DNA of 20,550 nucleotides from positions 1 to 20,550 of the IMG/VR virus record IMGVR_UViG_3300032236_000732; one strand, 5' to 3'. Source of the stretch: a virus. Positions 8,759 through 16,708 of this stretch are shown one piece after another; the first letter of the stretch is position 1, and each line of letters opens with the position of its first letter. The notes below the pieces were generated by a model. The model did no database searches and was not told the origin of the DNA. It saw only the letters and a program-made list of their open reading frames with translations. The translations under genes were made by a program, and so were the position numbers.

Positions 8759-8907
8759 TAATCTTCCCTATACAATATGAAATCCTTTTGTGTTCTGATA
8801 TACAAATCTATATATTCAGTCTTATCATTTACTATAGACAGAGTTACATTAAAAACTCTTATTGTTGGCAATAAAAAATTTATTAAGTTTGATATATAAG
8901 TATTCAT
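8758..8907 (-). CDS. 49-residue hypothetical protein between fibre genes
   Basis: This short frame begins MNTYISNLINFLLPTIRVF and ends LYRED, reading ATG at 8907 to TAA at 8758-8760. It fills the gap between two fibre genes exactly: the upstream gene's TAA is followed at once by this ATG (TAAATG), and its own TAA shares a base with the next ATG (TAATG). That fit makes a coding role far more likely than chance. It has no clear own ribosome site, so translation probably depends on reinitiation. The N-terminus is fairly hydrophobic (LINFLLPTI) but too short and interrupted for a confident membrane helix. No family is recognised. It might be a chaperone or small connector for the fibre proteins, which is a guess from position only. 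Confidence 0.7.
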   Translation of the reverse strand: MNTYISNLINFLLPTIRVFNVTLSIVNDKTEYIDLYIRTQKDFILYRED

Positions 8908-9333
8908 TTAACTAGCAGACACTTTCAATGATCCGCTAGAGAATACGAATTGATCTCCGCTTCTGATAAATCTTGGGGAATTTAGTTGACCAAAAAATAA
9001 TATATTCCCACTTGCAGCGTCATCAGCAATAAAAATTCCTGAAACATTACCTATATCAGAGGTAGCGACAGGAAATTGAATTTGATTATTATTGTACGTG
9101 ACTCCAGAAGCAATTCCCGAATAGAATGGCGTTATCCAATTTGATGAATTTGAAGTGTATGATTGTCTTGAATATCCGCCACCTGTGGGTTCATCTACTA
9201 TCCCTGATTTTAGACTTCCAGAATTAAATGATTGATTTAATCCAATATATAAAGTAGATGGTGCAGAGTATGCTATTCCTCTGAAAAGATGATTGAGAAT
9301 AGTTGACTCTAGATAGTTTGTTAGCGCGCTCAT
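8908..9333 (-). CDS. Gp80-like phage tail/fibre protein
   Basis: The likely start is ATG 9333 (141 residues), because GTAGGAG lies at the right distance before it. An upstream in-frame ATG at 9384 would begin within the tail of the terminator and lacks a ribosome site. The order of motifs, ALTNYLESTILNHLFRG, then APSTLYIGL, GGGYSRQSY, FPVATSDIG, GIFIADDAASGNILFFGQL and a Ser/Gly-rich end, matches from memory the Gp80-like structural proteins seen in many phages (NYLEN ... APATLYVAL ... GGGYARQ ... ITFP). Function in that family is poorly defined; it is usually near tail or fibre genes. It is the first gene after the capsid terminator and so may have its own promoter in 9334-9390, but I see no convincing one. 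Family call is good, role uncertain. Confidence 0.75.
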   Translation of the reverse strand: MSALTNYLESTILNHLFRGIAYSAPSTLYIGLNQSFNSGSLKSGIVDEPTGGGYSRQSYTSNSSNWITPFYSGIASGVTYNNNQIQFPVATSDIGNVSGIFIADDAASGNILFFGQLNSPRFIRSGDQFVFSSGSLKVSAS

Positions 9334-9387
9334 ATATGATCTCCTACCGCCAGTTTTGCAGTAATGGTTTATATATCTATACACAAT

Positions 9388-9416
9388 AAAAAAAGGACAG
9401 GCTTAAAGCCTGTCCT
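9388..9416 (-). terminator. Intrinsic terminator after the capsid gene
   Basis: A perfect 9-bp stem, AGGACAGGC / GCCTGTCCT (9394-9402 with 9408-9416) and a 5-base loop, is followed on the minus strand by a run of seven T (9388-9394). It lies 22 bases past the capsid stop codon. On the plus strand the same hairpin is followed by TCTTTTT, so it could also stop antisense transcripts. Confidence 0.93.
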
Positions 9417-9437
9417 CTTTTTACGTTTATATTTAGC

Positions 9438-10439
9438 TTAGAAGCTAGCGGCAAGAACGCGACGATTGTCAAGTACGCCGAATCCAACTTCAGCCCAACC
9501 GTAATAACCTTGACGTTGGTTACGGTGAAGAGCTTCGTCTTCGAAAATTTCAACTTCGCGACGAACTGGCATAACAAAGCTATCACGATTGTTAAGGTCA
9601 AGACCTACAACAAGTTCAACTTTGCTTGAGCCTAGTGAGCCACCAAGGTCATTTAGGAAGAAGTTTTGGTATTCTTGGCTATCACCTAATTCGAATAGAT
9701 CTGTTAGGTTAACACCGAAGATTCTTGTCATTGGAGCGCCATCGCTAGCAGCTTGGTAAACTTCACGGCGTGAAATTTCGTCCAATTGATCAATACCCCA
9801 GTTGCGAATATCTTCGATAGCTTCTGGTGATAGGTAAAGATCTGTAAGACGACCAGTTGCTGTTACGGAGTTACCACCACCGTTACGACGCATAACTGTC
9901 TTACATAGAGAAATTAAACGCTTGGTGAATTGACCTTGAGCAGCGTCACCATCATAAACCAAGATGTTACGGTCAACCGTAGCAGCAAGGATAGTGTGCC
10001 AACCGTCATCATTTAGCTTCTTAACGAAACCAGCTTCAAGAACTTGCATAGCACGAGCTACGATGTCCCAACGAGCTTCGCGAGCATAACGAAGTAGGAA
10101 GTCGATGCTGTTGGTGATGCCGTAGGTGTTAACCATGACGTAATCGCCTTCAACGTGCTTCTCAGGAATACGACCGTGACCCGGATTGGTATAAGCGGTG
10201 TAGTCGCGCTCAGTACCCGGAGCTAGAAGGTCAAGAGGGAATTCAGGTTGTGAACCCGGTTCAATGACCATTTTCTCATAGATACCTGTAACGACATCAC
10301 CATACATGATGCCCTTACGTAGTGGTAGTTCTAGAGCTTTAGCGATTTCTCTTTGTGCATCAAGAGCTACAGATTTATCTGAGCTACCTGAGCGTGTTAA
10401 TAGATTAATAAAATCTTGACTTGGACGTTCTAGTGACAT
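9438..10439 (-). CDS. Major capsid protein
   Basis: A 333-residue protein in the expected place: after portal, protease-scaffold and decoration genes, and before a strong terminator. Its length and character (acidic N-terminal helix RPSQDFINLLTRSG, mixed alpha/beta body with RYAREARWDIVARAMQVLEA, and a C-terminal VEIFEDEALHRNQRQGYYGW strand region) fit an HK97-fold capsid subunit. I assign it mainly from context and overall look, not from a diagnostic motif. The ribosome site is TAGGAG, 9 bases before the ATG. Codon choice is unlike the fibre genes: about 24 of 26 Arg codons are CGT or CGC and only two are AGA, as expected for the most highly made protein of the phage. Processing by the upstream protease at the N-terminus is plausible but not visible. 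Confidence 0.85.
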   Translation of the reverse strand: MSLERPSQDFINLLTRSGSSDKSVALDAQREIAKALELPLRKGIMYGDVVTGIYEKMVIEPGSQPEFPLDLLAPGTERDYTAYTNPGHGRIPEKHVEGDYVMVNTYGITNSIDFLLRYAREARWDIVARAMQVLEAGFVKKLNDDGWHTILAATVDRNILVYDGDAAQGQFTKRLISLCKTVMRRNGGGNSVTATGRLTDLYLSPEAIEDIRNWGIDQLDEISRREVYQAASDGAPMTRIFGVNLTDLFELGDSQEYQNFFLNDLGGSLGSSKVELVVGLDLNNRDSFVMPVRREVEIFEDEALHRNQRQGYYGWAEVGFGVLDNRRVLAASF

Positions 10440-10466
10440 TCTAATATTCTCCTATTTCTTTATAAA

Positions 10467-10958
10467 TTATGGAAGGTTAATTTCGACTTTGGCGTAACCA
10501 TCAGCATCTTTGCTTGATAGGAAGCGACCAACAGGTTGAGCGCCAGCATCTAGTGTCAAAGCTCTAGTTGATGTAGAAATCAAACCACTGTCTGCAAGAT
10601 ATGCAAAGTTACCGGCAATTGGAAATCCTGTTGGGTGAATTTTGTTTGTTACAACATAGCCCTTGCGTAGAATTGTAACCTTACCACCCTTTTGAATTTC
10701 ATTCTTGTGCCAGTTAATGTGTTGACGGGTTAGGTCAAGATTAACCATGTCATTTAGAAGAATACCAACTGGAACTAGACCAGAAGGATTAGAAGCGTAT
10801 GTAATTACGTTTAATGATGAATCCATTGCAGCGCCTGATGGTGATGTACCTGAAGCAATACCTGTAGCATGAACTGCTACGCCACCACGTTCTGCAACTT
10901 CATTCATGAAGAAACTAACGTCTGTTTGGAATTCGAAACGATCTGATTTTAAAGCCAT
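10467..10958 (-). CDS. Putative head decoration protein
   Basis: A 163-residue protein directly upstream of the capsid gene and downstream of the protease-scaffold gene, the usual site for a capsid-stabilising decoration protein. It has no membrane segment or catalytic motif. The sequence has a small-barrel look, with Gly-rich turns (RGGVAVHATGIASGTSPSG), GGKVTILRKGYVVTN, and an ending VGRFLSSKDADGYAKVEINL that recalls decoration proteins of other phages. The start at 10958 follows AAAGGAG, a strong ribosome site. Codons are biased toward those of the capsid gene, in line with high expression. An alternative is a head-fibre base or a second minor capsid protein. Confidence 0.68.
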   Translation of the reverse strand: MALKSDRFEFQTDVSFFMNEVAERGGVAVHATGIASGTSPSGAAMDSSLNVITYASNPSGLVPVGILLNDMVNLDLTRQHINWHKNEIQKGGKVTILRKGYVVTNKIHPTGFPIAGNFAYLADSGLISTSTRALTLDAGAQPVGRFLSSKDADGYAKVEINLP

Positions 10959-10978
10959 TTTAGATAAGCTCCTTTAAA

Positions 10979-11692
10979 TTACTTAATATTAGCAGTTGAT
11001 TTTAGAACTTGAGAACTGAACCATTCGCTTGCAAAAGATCTGATTGATTCTTCTTCTGCGGAGTCCACCATTGGAATTTGATTAGGAGAAGCCTCTGCTG
11101 ACTCAAGAACAGAAGCATCTGCTTCATTAGCGTCAGTTTCTTCTTCAGCTTTTCCGACTTTCATCTTGTAGTTACCATCTGGCTTGCTTCTAGGATATAG
11201 ATCGTCGCCACTTGGTGAATACTTAGGTGCGTCAGGTGTTTGCATTGGTAGAGAGTTTGTTTTAACTTTCTTAATAGCTGCAATAACAGCTTCAAAAGCC
11301 TCGTCGGCCAATGCTTCGAATTGAGCAAGACTTTCTTGAACGTCGTCGCCATTTAATCCGGCTTCGGCTAAAGATGCCTTTCTCTTTTCCATCATTTTTT
11401 CTTTTTTCATTTTCTTTAATTCGTCTTCAGCATCAGCCTTAGCTTTCTTAGCAGATTCAGCTTCGTCTTTTGCCTTTTTGGCTTCTTCTTCGGCCTTAAC
11501 TTTAGCCTTCTTAGCTTCTTCAGCTTCTTCTTTGGCTTTCTTGGCTTCTTCTTCTGCCTTGACTTTCATTTTTTCTTTTTCTTCTTCGGCATCTTTTACC
11601 TTGGCATCAGCTTCGTCCTTGGCCTTTTTGGCTTCGTCTTCGGCTTTCTTAGCTTCGGCAAGTTCAGCTTTCAAAAGTTCTAATTCATTCAT
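10979..11692 (-). CDS. Nested scaffold protein from an internal start
   Basis: ATG at 11692, codon 264 of the protease gene and in the same frame, is preceded by GAGGAG with a 6-base spacer, the best ribosome site in this gene. Translation from here gives 237 residues: exactly the coiled coil beginning MNELELLKAELAEAKK plus the acidic tail, without the protease domain. Lambda makes scaffold Nu3 from inside protease gene C in this way, so the arrangement has a known precedent. Scaffold is needed in many more copies than protease, which the two starts would provide. The boundary between the domains falling at this ATG supports the call. It has not been shown that both products are made. Confidence 0.7.
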   Translation of the reverse strand: MNELELLKAELAEAKKAEDEAKKAKDEADAKVKDAEEEKEKMKVKAEEEAKKAKEEAEEAKKAKVKAEEEAKKAKDEAESAKKAKADAEDELKKMKKEKMMEKRKASLAEAGLNGDDVQESLAQFEALADEAFEAVIAAIKKVKTNSLPMQTPDAPKYSPSGDDLYPRSKPDGNYKMKVGKAEEETDANEADASVLESAEASPNQIPMVDSAEEESIRSFASEWFSSQVLKSTANIK

Positions 11693-12481
11693 TTCGATCT
11701 CCTCAGCTTGTGATTCACTAAAGTTAATATTTTTTTTGTTAGAGTAGTTTAAAATAACACTACGAGGATTTGCAGGTTTCTCTACTAATCCTACACCGGA
11801 AAATGAAAAACCGCGTAAAAGTCTTCCAACTTTATATCCATCGTATTCTCCATTTCCACCGTATGCTCTTAAATGCTTGGTTAGAAATGCTGATGATTCT
11901 TCGCGTTTAACAATTTTTTGATTGCCTTTAACGTCGATCATGGCATAATCAAAAGCAGGAAAAAGACATTCCATAGAAACATGCCATTTTTTACCCTCTT
12001 CGATATCTGCAATAATTTTATCCATTCTTGCTTTTAGCTTCTTATCTGTCCAACTTGTATATAAGACAGCGCCAGTAACAATATCAAATGCTGAAGGCAC
12101 TTGAGACATATCGTTAAAATCTGGCATAATATTACCACCGTCATCCATTGCATAACAACTTACCATATGACCAATGATATCTTTCTCATCGTGCATATAA
12201 TTAAATTGTTTATCGACTGGACTTGTTCTAGCCTTCCAAGTTTCAACTGGATCAAAAACATCATCGTTTTTATTCCAGCCAACACTAGCAAGTATAGATT
12301 TTACATAATAAAGATCAGTTGGCGCATTAGAAACTTCTGCAATAGCTTTTATTGCTTTAGCTTGGTTAACTTCTACCTCAGTAGGGGTATATGGAATAGC
12401 TTCGGCGCAAAAGGCAATAGAATTACTATTTGCTACCAAGTCTCCAATACCATCTTTTGCTTCTGCTTTAAATACATGCAT
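10979..12481 (-). CDS. Prohead protease fused to scaffold protein
   Basis: Residues about 1-250 are a phage prohead protease of the herpesvirus-assemblin-like group (T4 gp21 and relatives). The likely nucleophile is S169 in WHVSMECLF and the likely catalytic His is H97 in NYMHDEKDIIGH. SFSGVGLVEKPANPRSVI (about 227-243) is typical of the end of this domain. Residues 264 to about 372 are a long Lys/Glu/Ala coiled coil with heptad-like KKAKEEAEEAKKAK repeats, and the tail (373-500) is acidic and probably disordered, as in scaffolds. The protease cleaves scaffold and capsid inside the prohead, and scaffold guides shell assembly. GAGG lies 11 bases before the ATG. A second, better ribosome site inside the gene points to separate production of the scaffold part. 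Confidence 0.87.
   Translation of the reverse strand: MHVFKAEAKDGIGDLVANSNSIAFCAEAIPYTPTEVEVNQAKAIKAIAEVSNAPTDLYYVKSILASVGWNKNDDVFDPVETWKARTSPVDKQFNYMHDEKDIIGHMVSCYAMDDGGNIMPDFNDMSQVPSAFDIVTGAVLYTSWTDKKLKARMDKIIADIEEGKKWHVSMECLFPAFDYAMIDVKGNQKIVKREESSAFLTKHLRAYGGNGEYDGYKVGRLLRGFSFSGVGLVEKPANPRSVILNYSNKKNINFSESQAEEIEMNELELLKAELAEAKKAEDEAKKAKDEADAKVKDAEEEKEKMKVKAEEEAKKAKEEAEEAKKAKVKAEEEAKKAKDEAESAKKAKADAEDELKKMKKEKMMEKRKASLAEAGLNGDDVQESLAQFEALADEAFEAVIAAIKKVKTNSLPMQTPDAPKYSPSGDDLYPRSKPDGNYKMKVGKAEEETDANEADASVLESAEASPNQIPMVDSAEEESIRSFASEWFSSQVLKSTANIK
11693..11704 (-). promoter_or_regulatory. Internal ribosome binding site for scaffold
   Basis: On the minus strand GAGGAGATCGAA precedes ATG 11692. 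In the full-length protein the same bases encode EEIE, so the site lies within coding sequence. It decides the nested scaffold start. Confidence 0.72.
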
Positions 12482-12511
12482 ATTATTTTTTACCTCATAG
12501 AATATATATAC

Positions 12512-14641
12512 TTAGTCTGACATTTCTTCAAGTTCTAATGAATCAACATAGACTGAGGCATATATATATTTCATTTCATCTACTGTGGGTTTTCTAGATT
12601 TTATATACACAAACTCGCTCACCTGCGCGTCAACTTTGCCTAGAAATTCAGCGGATGGTTTTCCATTTTTATCAATTAACTCTTTAATTATCTCAGGAGT
12701 TAATTCAATAAAAGGTTCAATATTAGTAAGTAAACATAGCTTAAAATGCTCAAGTTGATCAAATTCAGCCTTTGTTAAAGATCTTACATTTTTCTTTTTA
12801 TAAAAATCCAACATCATAGGAGTTACTTCTTCTGCTATTGATTTTTGAACATCATATGCCCATAATGTAGCAGCAGTCTCACCTATTGTTTTTGTCTTTC
12901 TTTTTATTTTATCTTTATTGCCAGAAGGTCTTCCGCCTTGAGGTTTTCCATCTACAGATTTTGGAGCATCTGGAATTGGATTTCCTCCCCCGATTGGCGG
13001 TTTTGCCGCAGGAGGCGTTGGAATTTTTCTCTTAGGTAAATCTAACTCATCATGATAATATTCATCTGCTAATCCATCTTTAGTTACTAGAACTTTAGCA
13101 ACATCGTTTCTAACATTTGGATTATGATATGGACTTGCCTTCATTGGTGTTGATATATCTGATCTTCTAGATTGCTCTTCTCTTCTAACTCTTAGTCTTT
13201 CAATTTCAGGAATTTCTCCAAATCTCTCAAGAATAGTTTGATCTGAAAGAATTCCGCGATCTGCAAGATTAACCAATAATTGTTTTTCAGCAGACTCATC
13301 TGAAAGAATAATATTGTCAAATCTAATTTGGGCAGGAAGTTTAAACCCCATCGCCTTTTGTATATGCTTGATTTCTTTATTCCAGAATTGAGTTAATAAC
13401 ATACGTCCATATTCAAGTCGCTCAATTAGGGTTTTTAATGAGACGTAATTATCTGCATAACTTCCGCCAGAAGTAGCCCCAGCTAAACTAGGAGGAATTC
13501 CCAATCCTGCATAAATACTTGTAAGTACAGGCTCGTATTTTTCTTTTCCAAGAAATTTATATGCATCAGAGGAGCTTTCTTTAAATGATAATTCTGGACC
13601 CCAAATTAAGTCCATAGTACCACCACCAGTGTTAGAGGCGATAATATCTCTAAGTTTATTAATAACATCCTTTTTAGGAATAATCTTATGGTCTAGACTG
13701 CCCACGGTCCATAAACGAATTTGTGAAATCGCACCATCAAGTGCTGCTAGGTCGGCAAGTTTCATCTTTTCTAGCATAATAAGATCATCAAGAATAGCGT
13801 ATAACATAGGATTAGCCCAAACTAACCAGTCGTCTTTTTTATAATAGAAGACTTCGATTGTTTCGGGATCAATTCTAATTTGTCTTTTACCTTGTTTGAT
13901 CTGAGCTTGAATATCAGGTGGTAATTTAGAAAAGGTTTGCTTGCCACTCATATCAGCAGCCGTGAATGTATCATATGTTGTTTTAGATAGGTTCATAACA
14001 TAGATAGGTTCGCCTAAAAACATACCATTATAATAATTAAGAACATCTATAGTCAACGGGTTTAAGAAGTCGTATTGCCAAGGGATTTCTCTCTTGACAT
14101 ATTTTCTATCTACAATTTCCATATCAGCAGCCACTGATTTTCTTAATTCATCTTCTCTGGCGGCATTAATTTTAGCCGTACTTCTTTTTACAATTACATT
14201 TCCAGTTCTGTATAGATAATTCAAGAATCGTTCAGACTTTTCTTGACCTTTTACTTGTTTAAACCAAGCCTTATAAAATCTTTCAATAGACTTATTAGGG
14301 TGAACAATATCCACACCCTGAGATCCAAAGTCGCCCATCAAATCAATTACATTTCTGATAATACCAACTCTATCATAGGCATCCATAGCCATTTTGAGAA
14401 TGCGCTTTTGACGAGTAGGAACAGCTTCTTCGGGGCGGAAACGATAATAATCATTTCTAGTTATACTTGTACGTACAGAGCGATTAGGTTCGATATCAAT
14501 ATATGAACGATATGAATATCCTAAAGCCTTTTCTCTCCCTATTGCGCTATTTTCATTATATGCATCAGCAGCTTCTGAGAAAGCCTGTTGCTTAGAAGAG
14601 TCATCGCCCCACGTTTTATAAAGTTCGATATCTTGCGACAT
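12512..14641 (-). CDS. Portal protein
   Basis: A 709-residue protein placed between terL and the prohead protease, the usual site for portal. The body has features typical of portals: RVGIIRNVIDLMGDFGSQGV (about 92-111) near the N-terminal wing; mixed alpha/beta segments with RIDPETIEVFYY; LYAILDDLIMLEKMKLADLAALDGA (about 285-310) for the long stem-like helix; YAGLGIPPSLAG; and NYVSLKTLIERLEYGRMLLTQFW before the C-terminal wing. After about residue 530 comes a Pro/Gly/Lys-rich linker (KPPIGGGNPIPDAPKS) and an extra helical domain to the end, longer than many portals. Twelve copies normally form the vertex ring that passes DNA and binds terminase. GGAG is 11 bases from the ATG, a slightly long spacer. 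Confidence 0.88.
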   Translation of the reverse strand: MSQDIELYKTWGDDSSKQQAFSEAADAYNENSAIGREKALGYSYRSYIDIEPNRSVRTSITRNDYYRFRPEEAVPTRQKRILKMAMDAYDRVGIIRNVIDLMGDFGSQGVDIVHPNKSIERFYKAWFKQVKGQEKSERFLNYLYRTGNVIVKRSTAKINAAREDELRKSVAADMEIVDRKYVKREIPWQYDFLNPLTIDVLNYYNGMFLGEPIYVMNLSKTTYDTFTAADMSGKQTFSKLPPDIQAQIKQGKRQIRIDPETIEVFYYKKDDWLVWANPMLYAILDDLIMLEKMKLADLAALDGAISQIRLWTVGSLDHKIIPKKDVINKLRDIIASNTGGGTMDLIWGPELSFKESSSDAYKFLGKEKYEPVLTSIYAGLGIPPSLAGATSGGSYADNYVSLKTLIERLEYGRMLLTQFWNKEIKHIQKAMGFKLPAQIRFDNIILSDESAEKQLLVNLADRGILSDQTILERFGEIPEIERLRVRREEQSRRSDISTPMKASPYHNPNVRNDVAKVLVTKDGLADEYYHDELDLPKRKIPTPPAAKPPIGGGNPIPDAPKSVDGKPQGGRPSGNKDKIKRKTKTIGETAATLWAYDVQKSIAEEVTPMMLDFYKKKNVRSLTKAEFDQLEHFKLCLLTNIEPFIELTPEIIKELIDKNGKPSAEFLGKVDAQVSEFVYIKSRKPTVDEMKYIYASVYVDSLELEEMSD

Positions 14642-14664
14642 TAGTATTGATTCTCCGGTTAATT

Positions 14665-14693
14665 GTATTGGTAATCCTATTACAATCTAATAC
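14665..14693. promoter_or_regulatory. Dyad in the gap between terL and portal
   Basis: The 57-base gap holds nested inverted repeats: an inner GTAAT-CCT-ATTAC (14671-14683) and an outer GTATT / AATAC pair (14665-14669 with 14689-14693). There is no T run, so it is not an intrinsic terminator. It could be a message-processing or protein-binding site. Evidence is symmetry only. Confidence 0.3.
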
Positions 14694-14698
14694 ACACT

Positions 14699-16708
14699 CT
14701 AGAAATAATTATTGTAAATATCTTTCATATTTTCTGAGAACCATGCTGGTCCAGAATATAGGTCATTACCAATGTCGCCATTTTTAATATATCCTTGGGC
14801 AAATCCAACATTCGCATAGTATTCTTCATCATATTTTATAACATCTACAGCCCTGTCTATATTTCTGCCAACCCAGTTAGCCATTAGCAAAGCTGAATAT
14901 CTATCTTTGCGAAGTTTATTCTTTTTACCACTTCTTGTATCGGGCGTGTCCCATCTTTCTCTACCATTTTGAGTTTGGCTGATGACAATTAAAGATAGTT
15001 CGTTTTTCAAATCTTCAATTTCCATAACACAGTCCTCTAAGGTGTCGTGTGTTCTATTTGTACGTTTGTCTTCTTCAAGAGATAAACCTAGACTAGCAAC
15101 GTCAAAAAATGGAAATAATAATGCCTTATCTTCCATGTCTTTTCTTAAACTATGGTTGGCATCGCTTGTCCATTGCGCGCTTGCAAAATTCATAACTTCA
15201 ATAATGTGTAAACCGGCTTCACTATCTGTTGGTGCGGGCTTATCGGGGTTTATTTTGGGCCATATCAGTATTTCGCCCTCTTTTAATTTAGCTTTATCGT
15301 GTAATGATTCCATGACTGCTATACCGCCCCCCTGTGGGTCCATAGCGATTTCTACAGTGGGAAATATCTTCATTAGATTTCTAATTTTACGAGCGCAATA
15401 TCCATAAAAATCATTTTCTTCTGTTAAATTACTTTTAAGGCTTTCTCTGTGTCTATCTCTAGTTGTTGTCCAAACATAGACAACTCTTCTATGGTCATCA
15501 TTAATTTCTAGTACAACAATAGAAAAATTGTCAACTTCAGATGCAGGGTCAACTCCGATAACATATCTTTTATTGGGGTTTCCTCTTGTGCTTGCTTCAA
15601 AAAATACATCACCTGATGGCAATGTGATAGGCTTTGTTTCTGAGCAAACGCAGGACTCAATCAAACTACGTTTAAAAAATCCTTTAGAATCTGTTGAGAA
15701 ACAAGCTCCATATTCCATTTGGAATATACCGGCGTGAACAGTAGCTCTAGCGCGAGAAATTTGTCCTTCATCCATAAATCCAGTCGGAAGCATATCTACA
15801 GGTATTCTATAAACACCATAATCCTTCCAATTAAAATCATCCGGAACTTCTGACTTAAATACTTCAGCTAATTTAGCTCTATCGCCTTTGCTTTTCACAA
15901 TCGCATGGTATCTTTTCCAGTAGTCTGCGAAGTGATTGAAATCATAATATGCTGTTCCTGATAATATAATTTGATTTGATCTGTAGAACTCTGAATTATC
16001 TACAACTTCATCCAAATTTATTCCCAATTCTCTGGCTTTTTTCTCTTTTGCTTTTGCTTTTACTTTATCAATAGGCGAACTTGCAACAGCCGCGAAACCT
16101 GCAACAACATTTTCAAAAATATCTCTAGGTATCGAAGCGAATTCGTCTGCCACAATGTCATTAGCTCGCTGACCTCTAATTTTTTGACCATCGCCCAATG
16201 GCAAGAAAGTAATAACACTTCTATTAATTTTTACTGTACATCTATCAACATCTCTAGTCGTTCCACTATTTTGATCGCATAGGTCACGTAGAATTGGCGC
16301 ATTTCTCCAAATAGTTTCAGCATATTCAAACAATACTTTAGATTGTCTAAAGGCAGCACCCACAACAACAATCTTACGTTCGGGCAAAAAGAACGCCCTA
16401 AGCATGCAATATAGCGATAAGATGAAAGATTTACCAAATCCACGCGATCCAACTAGCATTGGGAATTTTCTATTCCACATATCATATAAAATTAATGCTT
16501 GTATTGGAGATATTTCTATATTAAATATATACTTACATACAAATGAGAAATATTCCGGTCTTGTCATTAACCATGCAAGAACATCGGGTACTTTAGTTTT
16601 ATCTTCACCTGCTAATTCATATATATAATCTAATGGATTAAATAAAGAGTCCTCGTCTACATCTATATTTAACCATGCATCCTTAAGTTTCTGTTCTATA
16701 TCGCTCAT
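14699..16708 (-). CDS. terL: Terminase large subunit
   Basis: The ATP-driven motor and nuclease that packages DNA into the prohead through the portal. ATPase domain: Walker A GSRGFGKS at residues 87-94 and Walker B IVADE at 185-189, with E189 as catalytic acid. RNase H-like nuclease domain: acidic residues D387 (VIGVDPASE), D457 (VEIAMDPQG) and probably D602 (RKDRYSALLMANW). At 669 residues it is complete. It starts at 16708, preceded by GAAGAG, and overlaps the end of the ERCC4 nuclease gene by 26 bases, so translation is coupled. The portal gene follows after 57 bases. Motifs and neighbours agree, and the call is firm. Whether packaging is headful or cos-type cannot be read from this sequence. 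Confidence 0.97.
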   Translation of the reverse strand: MSDIEQKLKDAWLNIDVDEDSLFNPLDYIYELAGEDKTKVPDVLAWLMTRPEYFSFVCKYIFNIEISPIQALILYDMWNRKFPMLVGSRGFGKSFILSLYCMLRAFFLPERKIVVVGAAFRQSKVLFEYAETIWRNAPILRDLCDQNSGTTRDVDRCTVKINRSVITFLPLGDGQKIRGQRANDIVADEFASIPRDIFENVVAGFAAVASSPIDKVKAKAKEKKARELGINLDEVVDNSEFYRSNQIILSGTAYYDFNHFADYWKRYHAIVKSKGDRAKLAEVFKSEVPDDFNWKDYGVYRIPVDMLPTGFMDEGQISRARATVHAGIFQMEYGACFSTDSKGFFKRSLIESCVCSETKPITLPSGDVFFEASTRGNPNKRYVIGVDPASEVDNFSIVVLEINDDHRRVVYVWTTTRDRHRESLKSNLTEENDFYGYCARKIRNLMKIFPTVEIAMDPQGGGIAVMESLHDKAKLKEGEILIWPKINPDKPAPTDSEAGLHIIEVMNFASAQWTSDANHSLRKDMEDKALLFPFFDVASLGLSLEEDKRTNRTHDTLEDCVMEIEDLKNELSLIVISQTQNGRERWDTPDTRSGKKNKLRKDRYSALLMANWVGRNIDRAVDVIKYDEEYYANVGFAQGYIKNGDIGNDLYSGPAWFSENMKDIYNNYF

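Noticed and set aside
9334-9384. Upstream ATG giving 17 extra residues on the Gp80-like protein
   Set aside because: It lies next to the terminator tail and has no ribosome site, whereas ATG 9333 has GTAGGAG and matches the usual family start.
9377-9601. Minus-strand 74-residue frame crossing the capsid stop
   Set aside because: Out of frame with the capsid gene and spans the terminator hairpin.
11478-11747. Plus-strand frame rich in Ala, Ser, Phe and Leu, resembling a membrane protein
   Set aside because: It is the antisense of the Lys/Glu/Ala coiled coil of the scaffold; the hydrophobic look comes from complementing those codons.
14982-15407. Plus-strand 141-residue frame
   Set aside because: Fully antisense to the terL nuclease domain, whose catalytic motifs are intact.
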